Source: Trema orientale (lineage: Eukaryota > Streptophyta > Magnoliopsida > Rosales > Cannabaceae). Taken from it: a stretch of 64,000 nucleotides of DNA. Below, in pieces: positions 46,467-58,220 of the stretch. How positions within the stretch are numbered: position 1 is the stretch's first letter; each line of letters starts with the position of its first letter. The stretch is from contig JXTC01000149.1 of NCBI GenBank assembly GCA_002914845.1, positions 425,018-489,017 on the forward strand. Direction: 5' to 3'. The notes beneath the pieces were generated by a model. The model worked only from the letters and a program-made list of their open reading frames with translations. It made no database searches and had not been told where the DNA came from. The translations under genes and the position numbers were made by a program.

Positions 46467-46886
46467 TTTTATTAATCTATCTATTAATTTAAATTTATTT
46501 ATAAACATAGGGGTTTCTATTGTACAACCCTTAAACTGATGGTATCCGTCCAGCGCTTATGTCGACCCTTAGATCTTTATTGGATGGTGAGGATATTTTG
46601 TAATGGATGGGAAAGAATATACTTCGTGTTACATGGAATAAAATTCGTAAAAGTGACTTATATTTGTTTTAAGTTAACAAAGTTAAATGCCTGTTATTTT
46701 ATTGATTTCCGATTGAAGGGTTTTGAAAAAAAAAAATAGAATAACTAGTGCTAGAATCAACTTGGGCATCATCAACGTTTCCTTAGAACTAGAATCGGCT
46801 TTTCGTCATCCCAACTTTTACAGCTGAACGTTTCCCTCTTCGATCTCCGCTAAAGACTGATGGGAATGGTGGTAGTGTCTGAATGN

Positions 46887-46911
46887 AATATGATTCGCCA
46901 AACGCGCTCTA

Positions 46912-46945
<34 letters not shown>
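46887..46945. other. Duplicate of a MITE end beside an N, possible misassembly
   Basis: AATATGATTCGCCAAACGCG, then CTCTAAG and a T-run, is the same as 47197-47228. It follows directly after the N at 46886. The paralogous copy near 56548 has only GAATTTTTTTTAATTTCC here. It may be a real second insertion fragment or a join made during assembly. Confidence 0.6.
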
Positions 46946-47091
46946 ATAACTTTGACACCCGAGACCAATTCCAGTCGCTTCCTCTTTTGATTTCATCCTC
47001 TATAAGGGCCACTTTTTGTCTCTTCCGATCAAAATTATAAGACTGGATTCTGCTCCATTAGCAAAGAAGCATGGGAAACAGTTAAAAATTA

Positions 47092-47218
47092 AAAGCGCGT
47101 TTGATAATAGATTCGAATCCTATTCTTCAAATCTAAAAACTGCTTTTATGTTATCCTTCCAATTTTCTACATAAAATTATTTCTGGATTTGAAAAATATG
47201 ATTCGCCAAACGCGCTCT
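47092..47218. mobile_element. Small MITE with AAACGCGC ends
   Basis: The ends AAGCGCGTTTGATAATAGAT and GATTCGCCAAACGCGCTCT are inverted repeats. The paralogous site at about 56716 (TTAAAAATTAATTTTTTTTG) lacks the block. The 127 bp element is non-coding. Confidence 0.75.
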
Positions 47219-47700
47219 AAGTTTTTTTATCTCATTTTTGCAAAAAGTTTAAATTGATTATAATATTTTGCTCAAACCTACTACTCTATCTCTAATTTCT
47301 TCTCTATTTAAATCAAATCTTGCAGTAGTCTCTTCTTCTAATCCAAAAAAAAAAAGCAAACAAAAAAAAAAAAACAAAAACAAAAGAAAGATCACCTTGG
47401 GCTTCTTTCTTTTTAAAAAATAACTAATATTTTATTACAATATTATATGAACCACGGGTTAACAGAATAATACTAAATCTTAAAGTCATATAAGGGTAAG
47501 TTCATGCTTTTAGCAAAATATGTAGAGTACTAGTCTTTTTATATCATATCTTAGCCGATCAAAGTATTTATATCCATGCTACTGTTTTATAGAGCTGTAT
47601 ATTAGCCCTTCCTAAAAGATATTTGGATAAATATAGAAGTATATAATAGGATCTTAATAGTATAATTGACCAAATTTTGAGTCCATTTTAAGTAAATGAT

Positions 47701-48104
47701 CCGTCCATTTCAAATTTTGAGTCTATTTGAAATATGTTTATAGCAAGTTGGTGAATGAGAGCTCTAATATATAGAAATTTAGTGAGAACAAAATCGTAAA
47801 TAAAATTTAGATAAAAGAAAAAAAAAGGTTGAAACATATCAACTTTAGCCACATTATAAAATATATACATATTTTAGATTTCAAAATAATAATAATATTG
47901 TAAATTATAAATATGCTATAATGATAATATTGCAAATTCAAACATATGCTAATGGTAATATTGTAAATTTATATGCATGCTAAAATTTGACATATACTAT
48001 TCTTTATATTATATTTGATACAACATCTAACACATGCTAAAAATTATGTTAAATATGACATACCATTGGAGACACATTTTTTTCAACATTGCTAAAAAGT
48101 ATGT
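47701..48104. other. AT-rich host DNA left of the gypsy element
   Basis: It holds MITE-like phrases (GCATGCTAAAATTTGACAT, CATGCTAAAAATTATGTTAA, CATTGGAGACACA) similar to those at 31860-32530. These appear to continue at 54812 (GTTAAATATAACATTGACAT), consistent with an element split by the gypsy insertion. Confidence 0.5.
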
Positions 48105-48885
48105 TGTTGTGTGCAAAAAAAAGTCATCACAAGAAAGTGCAAGCAAGAATTGAGTGCATGTAGTTTGAGAAGTTCTACTTATGATTTGTGAGCTCACTTA
48201 TTTCTGCTTACAATGTGTGAGCTCATTTTACTTCTGCTTATATTTTGTAAGCTTACACCTTATTTCTGCTTACAATATGTGAGCTCATTTTATTTCTGCT
48301 CACATTTTATGAGCTCACCTATTTTATTCTACTTACATTTTGCAAGTTCACTTACTCCAGCCAAATGACAATTTGTAAGCTTATTTTTGGTTTGTTCACG
48401 AATGAAAGCAATTAGCAAGGGAATATTCAAAATGTTGATACGAAAATGCATACGATCTCAACTGATTCTTTGGATATAGATAATTCAACGGACTTAAGAT
48501 AATTATCATTTGAATGAAGATAATTAATTCAAATATAGATAATTATTTCAAATTTAGATCATTAAATAATAATTGTATTTATCTTATTATTTTTAGGATA
48601 ATTATGTCACCTGATGCGGTGCATATAGTTGTAAGTGACTAGGACTATTCTTCTATAAATAAGAGTCCTCAATCACATCTTAGAAAAATGCTTAGAAAAG
48701 ATATGTTCTCACTTTGTAAACACTCCTTAATAATGAACTACAGTGGACGTAGGCCATCTTTTTTGGGTTGAACCACTATAAAATTCGTCTTCTCTTTTCT
48801 TTTTTAAGCAATCATCGCACACTATTTGGTTTGATTCTGCTTGCGAATTTGGTCATAATTTCTGCTAACAAAATCTCTGTCAACA
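48105..48885 (+). mobile_element. 5' LTR of gypsy element
   Basis: It starts TGTTGTGTGCAAAAA and ends ATCTCTGTCAACA. It matches 54027-54806 along its full length (AGTCATCACAAGAAAGTGCA, GTGAGCTCACTTATTTCTGC, and so on). TATGT precedes it at 48100-48104. Several copies of a TTTATGAGCTCA/TTTGTAAGCTCA unit lie at 48185-48360. A TATAAATAAGAG box is at about 48653. Confidence 0.92.
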
Positions 48886-49159
48886 ATTGGTACTAGAAGG
48901 AGGGCTATTCTAGCAAACCTTCATCTGAATCCACCATAGCAAATCGAACAACTGCCAATTCCCAAAGAGCTTCCTGTGAGGCTACTACTGCCGCTACTGC
49001 CACTACATAGGTACGTAACCAGTGCTGACCCTTCCTGCCACCGTAACCCGCCAACAGATTCGGTGGCTCATCCTGGTACACACAATAACCAGACGACTCC
49101 AAACACAGGACTTATCAGCTCGAATGTAGCTGAAACCACGAGAAGTCAAGTGCTCAACA

Positions 49160-50790
49160 ATGAGCAAATCACCATTTTTGGGTAATCTCCAGGATACCCT
49201 AAACACCTTGCTGCAAAGAATCACTACTACTCAACAAGCACCTATTCCTAAAGGTATAATTCCTATAGAGAGAGTTGCATGCAGTCAATTTGTACGCAAC
49301 CAACAGAGGAGATCTCCTTCCAGAAGGTCCGAAACTGGCAACACACAACAAGAAAACACCCGTACTAGCATAAGTGTACGTCGCATACAATCTCAAGATG
49401 TGCACAATGAAGATCTCAGAAGTAGGCTGTCACGTAGTCAAGACTTACGAGATAGATTACCATGCCACGAAAGCAATGACCAAGCCGAACAACAAAAGAA
49501 TGTCTTCAATAGACTCAGAGGTCAAAACGATCTCAGAAACCACATCAACGAGCGGCGAGAGGAGATTCCTCGGGAGCGATGTGAGGAGAGTCACATGCAT
49601 GAACGGTGGGAAACTGATCATTACAACTCGCAACCGAGATCGGTACTGCAATACAATGTGCGAAGGAATGCTGACCACCGACTCCATGAACAACGACCAT
49701 GGAGAAATCCATCGCCTGCCTATTCAGTCACTTCTATCTCCAACCCTAATAGGCAACGTGTAGGAGGGACACAAATAAATGATCTGAAGGATGCACTCGA
49801 GGCACTAAAGGCACAGGAAGATGAATTCAATGTAGGATACTGCGATTCTCCTTTCAATCGAGACATACGGGAAGCGGTATTACCACCTAACTTTAAAATG
49901 CCAACAATCACACCTTATGAAGGAAGGAGTGACCCATAAGAACATCTAGACTACTTCAATGACCTAATAGAACTCCACCAGGTCTCGGATTTAAATGTCG
50001 CAGTTTTGTGGTAACTTTCTCTAAAGGCACCAAGAGATGGTTTGGATCTCTTGAGGCTGGCTCCATCACTACGTGGCCTCAGTTCAGCATTGTATTCCTT
50101 AGGCACTACCAGTCCACCAAAGAATTCGACTTGCCATTAGCTCACATATCCAGTATTAAGTAAGGAGCTAACGAGACCCTTAAGTCTTACCTCTCCAGAT
50201 TCAACACAGAACTTGCACATATCTATCATGCACCAGATGAGGTCGTGCTTGTATACATGACTGCGGGAGTGTGAGACGAAACCCCATTTTGGGAAGAACT
50301 TCAAAGGTGAGATTGCAAAACTATGACAGAATTCTATAAAAGAGCTAATGAACATATGAGAGTGGAAAGTTCGAGAGAAGCACTGCGCAAGACCAAAAAT
50401 AACAACTCTGCAAAAAATTCGAGCGTGCAATAACCTGGGAATAATGACTCAAAAAACGATGACTGCAAGAGAAAGAATAACAACGAATGTGAATTCTATC
50501 CCAAGAAGTCACGTAATAATGATAGATCGTCAATTATATATTACAATAACTTTATCGAGTTGACTGTATCCTTGGAGTATGTGTATGTAGTATCAAAAGA
50601 GAAACTCAACTACAGAACACTGCCTCCTATTAAGACAAAAGCATCGAGGAGAGAGCCAAAAAAATATTGTTAATTCCACAAAGAGATTAGGTACAATACC
50701 AACCGATGCTTTGCACTCAAATATGAAGTTGAAGACTTAATTCAGAGAGGTTACCTAAAAGAGTTTGTTGCACACAAGAATGATACTCAT
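49160..50790 (+). pseudogene. Ty3/gypsy gag pseudogene
   Basis: The first open part (49160-49939, 259 residues) is Arg/Gln/Glu-rich with repeated DLRxRL segments and ends MPTITPYEGRSDP, the usual entry into the Retrotrans_gag domain. A TAA follows, and the domain continues with further stops (RWFGSLEAGSITTWPQF, then LKSYLSRFNTELAHIY). Near 50670-50770 a tail ending RCFALKYEVEDLIQRGYLKE corresponds to the C-terminal nucleocapsid-like part of plant gypsy gags. At least six stops or frame breaks make it non-functional. Confidence 0.85.
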
Positions 50791-51026
50791 GACTGAAGAG
50801 AACGCGAAGAAGATAAGCGACAAGTAGAAGACATTGTATGTGACATTAGGACTATTTCTGGTGGCTTATATATCAGTGGTGAGTCCAAAAGAGCTCTGAA
50901 CAGATATGTCAAAGAAGCCAAGACCGGCCTCTTTACCAACATTCACCATCTTAGTGAAAGGCAAAAACCAAGAAATTTGCAAGAGAATGTGATGACATCA
51001 CTTGTACTGAAGAAGAAGCATGAGTT

Positions 51027-51425
51027 GTGCACCACCCTCACAGTGACGCACTTGTAATCAAAGCCAAAGTAAGGAATAGTAACCTCTACAGATTGCTTAT
51101 CGATAATAGCAGTGCTACAGACATCTTATATTTAGATGCATACAAAAAGATGGGATTGAGCGAAGACCTCTTAAAACCAATCATCACTCCACTCTATGGG
51201 TTTACGGGAGACTTTTTCATCCCACGAGGTACAATTTTACTCCCGATTATAGTTGGTGACGAGCCTCGCATCTCAACAGTCATTACAGAATTTTTAATCT
51301 TTGATTGCCCATCTGTATTCAACCCAGTGATTGGGCGACCTACTTTAAAAAATCTGAAAACAGTTACATCCATCTACCATTTAACTATAAAGTTTCCGAC
51401 TCCAGAAGGTACTGGATTTGTGTGA
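51027..51425 (+). pseudogene. Retropepsin-like protease remnant of gypsy pol
   Basis: The 132-residue open stretch carries the aspartic protease region of gypsy pol: YRLLIDNSSATDILYLDAYK around the catalytic Asp, the flap-like GFTGDFFIPRGTILLPI, and FNPVIGRPTLKNLKTVTSIYH at the end. The expected Asp-Ser/Thr-Gly or Asp-Asn-Gly catalytic triplet reads Asp-Asn-Ser, so the Gly is lost. A TGA at 51423 and lack of any following reverse transcriptase show it is a remnant. Confidence 0.85.
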
Positions 51426-52589
51426 GGAAGTCAATATGAGGCGCGTGACTGTTACAACAAAGCTATAAAGATAGCCTCGAAAAGCAAAGGACTTAACCAA
51501 GTCCTGGTGCCTGACCCAAAACTTGCAAGCAATGAAGCAATTGACGACAACCTCAACCTGTGAATGATTAATGATAAGCCTACTACTGGACCTACTGAGG
51601 AGGTAATTAAGTTACAAGTAAATAAGAGGGAACTATGTCTATTGCAAGCATCATGTAGCCTAAGACGTATAGATTAGAGAAGTTGGATAGCAAGCAAGTT
51701 CTTAGAACTTGGGATGTAGACCATCTATGCAGTTATTATCAGTAATTTTTCTATTTGATTGAAAATTTTGGGAAGTTTTCATTTCCATGCTTTTTTTTTT
51801 TTTGCTTCTCTTTTAATGATTTGAATATTCTTTAAGCTTTTAGTTTTGATAATTATGGTTTTGTTTTGAATTAACAAAGATTTGAGTTCTTTTATTGTAA
51901 TTGCATACAATGACTATGCCTACCTATGTGATCTCATTTAAAATACTAAGTTGGGACATACATTCTTCAATGCATGCTCTCAATTATCAAGTTTACTATT
52001 TATAGTCAGCTTCAAAACTTAGGGGCCACAAAGGAGTTATTAAACAACACTCCTCAGATTATATGCGCTCCGCTAAAAATTAGTAAAGCGGGTAAAAGCA
52101 TGCAAACTTCTAATAATAGATATGCAACAACCCTTTCTGATACAATGTGCACTATGGTCGTGGAGCGGGGGACACATGTTGATACATGTTTCTAATACAA
52201 GGTATGCTCCTAATGCTTTATGTACTGCAGACATAAAGCTAGGGATCCATATTGATACACTTACCGACATATTCAAAAGAGTAAAGACAAGCAAATGCTT
52301 GCTACTCTCAATGGTAAAAAGAATAAGAGTATTCTGAATGCTTGTTAGCGATGCATACAAGCTCAAAAAAGCATAGTTTGATGGCATATTTACCAACTAG
52401 TGCATACATCATGATAGCGCTACTCACAAGAGTTCTGCTCATATGAATCCTACATGGAATATGCTTGCATAGAAATCTATGCAAATAATAAGCATAACCG
52501 CAGACAATGGATATGGTGGAAACTAGAGCACCTCTTGTCCAAAGTTTACATCTAACAAATAATGAAGAATAAAAAGAGCTATATGTATA

Positions 52590-53160
52590 GAGTAGTCTCT
52601 TCACTAGCTTACTCTTCAGTCTATTCATCAATAATCACTTTTTCATCCTCACTAATCACTTGGGTTGCCTCATTGAGCTCAGTATTAAGAGGACTAGATG
52701 TTTCAGCAATTGCGGCCTTAGCTTCTACCTACTCCTTTACTTGAGTAGCAATGTCCTCACTGAGAGGAGAGAAATCAAATTCGTAGTCCAGCGACCAAAC
52801 ACTATATAAGATGTTAGATTCACCACTTTCATACTTTACCTCTGAGAATTCTGCTATCTCATTGTTGTTTTGACAACCATGAAGCGCACGTTCAATAATT
52901 TCGTTAATCGCAACCTCTTTTCCTTGCCAAGAGCAAACTTATTTTCCTCAACAAGCGATTGATCTCTCTCTTCTACTCTTCAAAATCCTTCTCAGTTTCT
53001 TTGAGTTTAGCATTCAATAGGGACTTCTCCTATGAAAATTTGTTGACCTTTTGGTTCACTGTCTCCACTCTCTTGGTTAACTGCTCTACCTTCTTTTATA
53101 GTCACTATCATTTTTCAACAGAGTGAAGTTAGAATTGAAGGCATTCAAAAGCAAGGCGAC
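52590..53160 (-). pseudogene. Decayed antisense coiled-coil ORF inside the gypsy element
   Basis: On the minus strand a frame with a few stops reads as a charged heptad protein: KKVEQLTKRVETVNQKVNKF, then LLNAKLKETEKDFEE and KREINRLLRKI. After a shift follow an acidic part with SLDYEFDFSPLSEDIATQVK and LNTELNEATQVISEDEKVII. Codon-like conservation with interspersed TAG/TAA codons suggests a once functional gene in antisense orientation. An extra antisense ORF near the 3' LTR is known in some Tat-lineage gypsy elements; assignment to that group is inference. Confidence 0.55.
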
Positions 53161-54026
53161 ACTCTATTTTGCAACAAGAGATAGTTAATGACTTACGAAT
53201 GCAAAATCATAGGAAGACCATAATCTGTAAACAAAGTGAAGCATTTGCATGCACCTAGAAGACTCACTCTGCACTTTCTAATAGCTTTGGAAAAAGAAGT
53301 ACAAAACGTAATAGGTAATGCATGTGGGTGGATATGCAAATAACGAGCTAGTAATTTACAAGCTCAACCTACAGAGTACAAATTGCAACTAGAAAATGCT
53401 CCCCTACTAGCAATCTCAATATGTTTTCAGTACAAAAGAAGTGAACAAATGAGAGGAAAATATCAGTTGGTTTAACCAAGCAAATAGCTCACGAGCTCAT
53501 CATATTACATAAACTAGCCACCATGGTTAGTTCCATTCCTCGCCTATTATCGAGCAAAATATGTATGTGCTAAGAGCTTTTGACCCAACAATTTTGATTC
53601 TTGTTAGATTCTTTTGACCCAACAATTTTGGGTAATATTAGCAGCTATTGGATATACTTGCAACGTCGACCATATCAAGCTGCAAGCAAATTTTTGAGAA
53701 GTGCTCAAGAGCTTTGGAATTAGCAAGCTAAGGAACTACTAAGAAGTAAGAAATCATCTTGAAACCTAAAATTCACAAGCCCAATCAAAATTGCAAGCAG
53801 CCATGGGAATGCAGAAGTTGAATGGAAAAAGCAGAAAAAAAATGAATTGATTACTAATGTAGTTGACGTGGCGAAAAATTCCGGACAAAACTTCCACAAG
53901 TCACACGCACTACAACTTATTTTCAAATTAACGGTAAATATATTTTCTCTGGTGATTATGCATTCGTTCAAGCAAATTGGTTAGCTCCCAAGGATTTATA
54001 AAAGTCCTTGAAAGCTAGGGGCTAAA

Positions 54027-54806
54027 TATTGTGTACAAAAAATTAGTCATCACAAGAAAGTGCAAGCCAAAATTGAGTGCATGCAGTTCGAGAAGTTCTA
54101 CTTATGATTTGTGAGCTCACTTATTTCTGCTTACAATGTGTGAGCTCATTTTACTTCTGCTTACATTTTGTAAGCTCACATCTCATTTATGCTTATAATG
54201 TGTGAGCTCATTTTATATCTGTTCACATTTTGTAAGCTCACCTATTTCATTCTGCTTACATTTTGCAAGCTCACTTACGCTAGCCAGGTGACGATTTGCA
54301 TGCTTATTTTTGGTTTGTTCACGAATGAAAGCAATTAGTAAGGGAATATTCAAAATGTTGATACGAAAACGCATGCGATCTCAACTGATTCTTTGGATAT
54401 GGATAATTCAACTGACATTAAGATAATTATCATTTGAATTAAGATAATTAATTCAAATATAAATAATTATTTCAAATTTAGATCATTAAATAATAATTAT
54501 ATTTATCTCATTATTTTTCAGATAATCATGTCACCTGATGTGATGCATACAGTTGTAAGTGACTAGAACTCTCTTTCTATAAATAAGAGTCCTAATTATA
54601 TCTTAGAAAAAAACTGAGAAAAGATATGCTCTTACTTTGTAAATACTCCTCACTAATGAACTACAATGGATGTAGGCCATCTTTTTTAGACTAAACCACT
54701 CTAAAATTCGTCTTCTTTTTTCTTTTTTAAGTAATCATCGCACGCAGTTTGGTCCGATTCTGCTTGCAAATTTGGTCATAATTTCTGTCGACAATCTCCG
54801 TCAATA
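54027..54806 (+). mobile_element. 3' LTR of gypsy element
   Basis: It pairs with 48105-48885. It begins TATTGTGTACAAAAA, with the expected TG mutated to TA, and ends ATCTCCGTCAATA, where the terminal CA has become TA. It is followed by TACGT, a one-mismatch partner of TATGT before the 5' LTR. The two LTRs differ at many scattered positions, so the insertion is not recent. Confidence 0.92.
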
Positions 54807-54811
54807 TACGT

Positions 54812-56160
54812 TAAATATAACATTGACATGTACTATAATACTCTTATTAGAGATGCTGTAACTTTGCTATAATCATTAGTTTTGCTTGTCTTTTAGCGAG
54901 TTATCAAGTCCCTCAAAAGTCCAACGAGGTACTGAATGATTTACCATTAATTAATGTCCACAAACAGAGTGCTCTTTATTGCAGTGGGGAATACTTCGTA
55001 ACGCTGAGTAGCCATTTTTGCCAATAGTAATAATTAAATTTTCATAAAGAGAATCCTTATCCGGTCAGGATACTGACCAAGAAGCGAAAAAGGTACCAAC
55101 TACATAAAGCCCAGCACATAACTTGTGATTGTAGCTGTTCATTAATCAGTCAATTTCATCCTTTAAATATGCATCTCTAAACTAAAGCATATGGGCATGA
55201 TTGTATGTAGTTTTATATATTCTATCTTGCGTACCTCGTACCACTAAGTTACTCAATCTAAATCCAATGGTCATAAAAAAGATATAGTGATAAAGTCAAA
55301 ACAAGGGTTATACAGTAGTCATTCCCACTTTTTTTTTTTCATAATAAATAAATGTTGGGGATGTCTGCAGTACAACCCCTTATTTTGATACTATCACTGT
55401 AACTTTTTTTATGATTGTTGGATCTAAATTAAAGGACTTTGATAATATGAGGTACACAAGACAAAATAGAACATATGCCAAACTACATACAATAACTATT
55501 TTTTGTTAGATTTAGGGAAAAACAAATAAAATGGACAGATGAAGAAGAAACAATCTTCTCTTCTTCTTCCATGGATGTCTATACTTTCAATTCAATATAC
55601 TTGATTTTATGATATAAAAGATAAAAAAATATAATAAGAAAAATAAAGATCAACAACCCAAGAATGAGATCAAGGTATAAATCATAGAAGAGAACATTGT
55701 GGCTCTCTTGGCTGCTACAAACTACAGCAAATGATGGCCATATTGGATTTGGTTGGAGATTCAATCGTTAATTAATAGATGGACAGATTTTTTTTCTTTT
55801 CCTTAGATAGATTTGACTTGGTTCTCGTTGGTCCGCCACTCTTTGAAGAATGGATTAAGGTTTTATGGTTTAAAGAAAGAAAGAATATAATTTGGGTGCC
55901 AAAGTTGTGTTCTGTGTTGTGATGGAAGCAATTAGATCTTGGGCATGGGTTGAGCGGTGGATGAGGAGACGACGACAAACATGAGGTGAGTGGAAGGATT
56001 TTGTTAAGCTCTCAACACTTAGAATCACGTGTGGGGAGGTCCACGATTACAACTTTCTAAATGGAACATTTATTTGCTGAGATTCAATCTAGACTGTTAA
56101 AAAAGAACTGGACAGCACTTCTTTTTTCAGGGTTTTATACTAGCTGCTCCCAAACACAGT
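54812..56160 (-). repeat. Uninterrupted copy of the dispersed segment
   Basis: The reverse complement of about 55000-56160 matches 33250-33530, 35720-35785, 36444-37208 and 37755-37880 in order. It lacks the LTR-like block, the PIF/Harbinger MITE and the Helitron. It therefore represents the pre-insertion state. The part 54950-55090 also resembles 31330-31530 in direct orientation. Confidence 0.85.
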
Positions 56161-57190
56161 ATGGAGTTTCTACTGTACAACCCCTAAACTGATTGTATCT
56201 CCAGCCCTTATATCGACCCTTAGATCTACATTGGATGGTGAGGATATTTTATTTTGTAATGAATGGGAAAGAATATACTTCTTGTCACATGGAATAAAAT
56301 TCGTAAAGTGAAGGTTTTATGTTAACAAAGTTAAATATCCGTTATCTTATTGATTCCCAATTGAAGGGCCTTGAAAAAAAAAAAATATATATATATATAT
56401 ATATAATAACTAGCACTAGAAACACCTTGGGCATCATCAGCGTTTCCTTGGAACTAGAATCGGCTTTTCTTCATCCCAACTTTTGTAGTTGGACTTTTCC
56501 CTCTTCGATCTCGGCTAAAGACTGATGGGAATGGTGGTGGTGTCTGAATTTTTTTTAATTTCCCTGATAACCTTGACACCCAAGATCAATTCCAGTGGCT
56601 TCCTCTTTCGATTTCATCCTTCTATAAAGGCTAGTCTTCGTTTCTTCCGACCAAAACTATAGAACTGGGTTTTTTGCGCTATTAGTGAAGAAGCATAGAA
56701 AACAGTTAAAAATTAATTTTTTTTGGTCTCATTTCTGCAAAAAGTTTAGGTTGATTATAATATTTTGCTCAAACCTGCTACTCCATTTCCAATTTCTTTT
56801 CCATTTAAATCAAATCTTTTCGTCAAAAAAAAAAAATCAAATCTTACGATAGTCTCTTTTTCTAACCCACAAAAAAAAAAAAAAGAAAGATAGCCTTGGG
56901 CTTCTTTCTTTTTAATAAATAACTAATATCTTATCACAATATTATGTGAACCACAGGTTAACAGAAAAGTACTAAATCTTATAATCATATATGCTTAAGT
57001 TCATACTTCTAGCAAAATATGTAGAGTACTAGTCTTTTCATATCATATCTCTGCCGATCAAAGTGGTTGTATCCATACTGCTGTTTTATAGGGCCGTATA
57101 TAAGCCGTTCCTAAAAGGTATATGGATAAATATAGAAGTATATAATAGGGTCTTATAATTAAATTGACCAAATTTTGAGTCCATTTTACC
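56161..57190 (+). repeat. Second copy of the 46505-47700 segment
   Basis: It matches in the same orientation and lacks the MITE at 47092-47218. It includes an (AT)n run near 56384. No conserved frame is visible. Confidence 0.88.
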
Positions 57191-57826
57191 TAAATGTCCA
57201 TTTTACAAATATTGTAGCAAAATGACTTGTTTATCAATATCATTTATTAGTGTATATACCAAGTATCAATGTCGTTTATGAGTGTATATACCAAGCATGA
57301 AATATGATATATCAAGTACAAACGCTAACATATTAAAAATCAAAACACTTGTCTCTAAATACTGAAAATGAATTAATAAAGTAGTCTTAATCAATTCAAC
57401 CATATACGTACAAATCTATTAAAACTTGGCACATGTATAAAGATAGTAAAGAAATAACTACATAAACTTAAAACTTGGCACATGTATAAAGATAGTAAAG
57501 AAATAACTAAATAAACTTAATATCTTAAAGCGATTTGGCAGTCTCGATCCTGTACCTTGGCAGTATAAGAAATTGGACGTCTACCCCTCACCGCGAAGAA
57601 ATTAGGTTGGTGCGCGGTTGGGTTGCCTCTGCAGTTAAAATTTTGTATACCCAATTGAGTGAAATTTTGTTATTTCACTCCTCATATAGATATTTACACA
57701 CGCCTACAAAAGGAAAGTGACTTTATTTTATTTGTTATTGTATATGATAACTGATAAGCGATAAAATCTTTTGTTACTATATCAGGCCAAATTTAATGGC
57801 TCAAATGTCGAGTCACACTCTGCCTC
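57191..57826. other. Distal upstream region of the MYB gene
   Basis: TGTATATACCAAG repeats lie at 57250-57300. A 51-52 bp tandem duplication (AAACTTGGCACATGTATAAA) starts near 57422 and 57473. No gene is seen. Confidence 0.5.
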
Positions 57827-58074
57827 GCTGGGATGTACCTCCCAAATAAGGGAAATCAACAACCTCGTCAAATTTGTTTGGGACCATGCATGTGATTTCA
57901 TTACCCAACCAGGCAACTACCGTCCACTATTTCCTTCTTTCAGCATATACTTTCAAGTCTCAAGCTTATCTTTCCAATCAGCTGGGATGTACCTCCCAAG
58001 TAAGGGAAATCAACAGCGTTGTCAATTTTGTTTGGGACCATATGCATGTGAGTTCATTACCCAACTAGGCAGCT
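57827..58074 (+). promoter_or_regulatory. Duplicated promoter module upstream of R3-MYB
   Basis: A module of about 94 bp beginning GCTGGGATGTACCTCCCAA is present at 57827-57920 and 57981-58074. Each copy contains GTTTGGGACCAT and a TGCATG core: a full RY-type CATGCATG at 57885-57892 and ATGCATG at 58042-58048. A TATATAA box lies at 58168-58174, 47 bp before the ATG. A regulatory role is inferred from position and duplication only. Confidence 0.6.
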
Positions 58075-58220
58075 ACCACCTAGTTCATTAGCTTATCTTT
58101 CCAAAAAGCTGCACTTACAAAAAAGGAAAAAAAAAAAAAAAAAAAACCAAAGAACGAAAGCACCTTTTATATAATGCCCCCATAAATATTCCGCCTCGCT
58201 ATACCAAGAATTTGTTCTAG

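Larger units (their letters stand above)
46505..47700 (+). repeat. Segmental repeat, direct copy at 56160-57190
   Basis: Ordered matches run from TACAACCCTTAAACTGAT, through CCCTTAGATCTTTATTGGAT, GGGCATCATCAACGTTTCCT and GCTTCTTTCTTTTTAAAAAA, to GACCAAATTTTGAGTCCATT. The two copies differ by point changes, poly-T lengths and the small insertion at 47092-47218. A single N lies at 46886. No conserved protein frame was recognised. Confidence 0.88.
48886..54026 (+). mobile_element. Internal region of non-autonomous gypsy element
   Basis: The order is gag remnant (49160-50790), protease remnant (about 50800-51425), spacer, a decayed antisense coiled-coil frame (52590-53160, minus), spacer, and a purine-rich tract just before the 3' LTR (AAAGCTAGGGGCTAAA, ending at 54026). 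Reverse transcriptase, RNase H and integrase were not seen. A weak primer site TGGTACTAGAAG starts at 48888. Confidence 0.85.

Noticed and set aside
57520..57640. tRNA-like or structured RNA suspected near the GCGAAGAAATTAGG stretch
   Set aside because: No cloverleaf with a TTC loop and acceptor pairing could be drawn.
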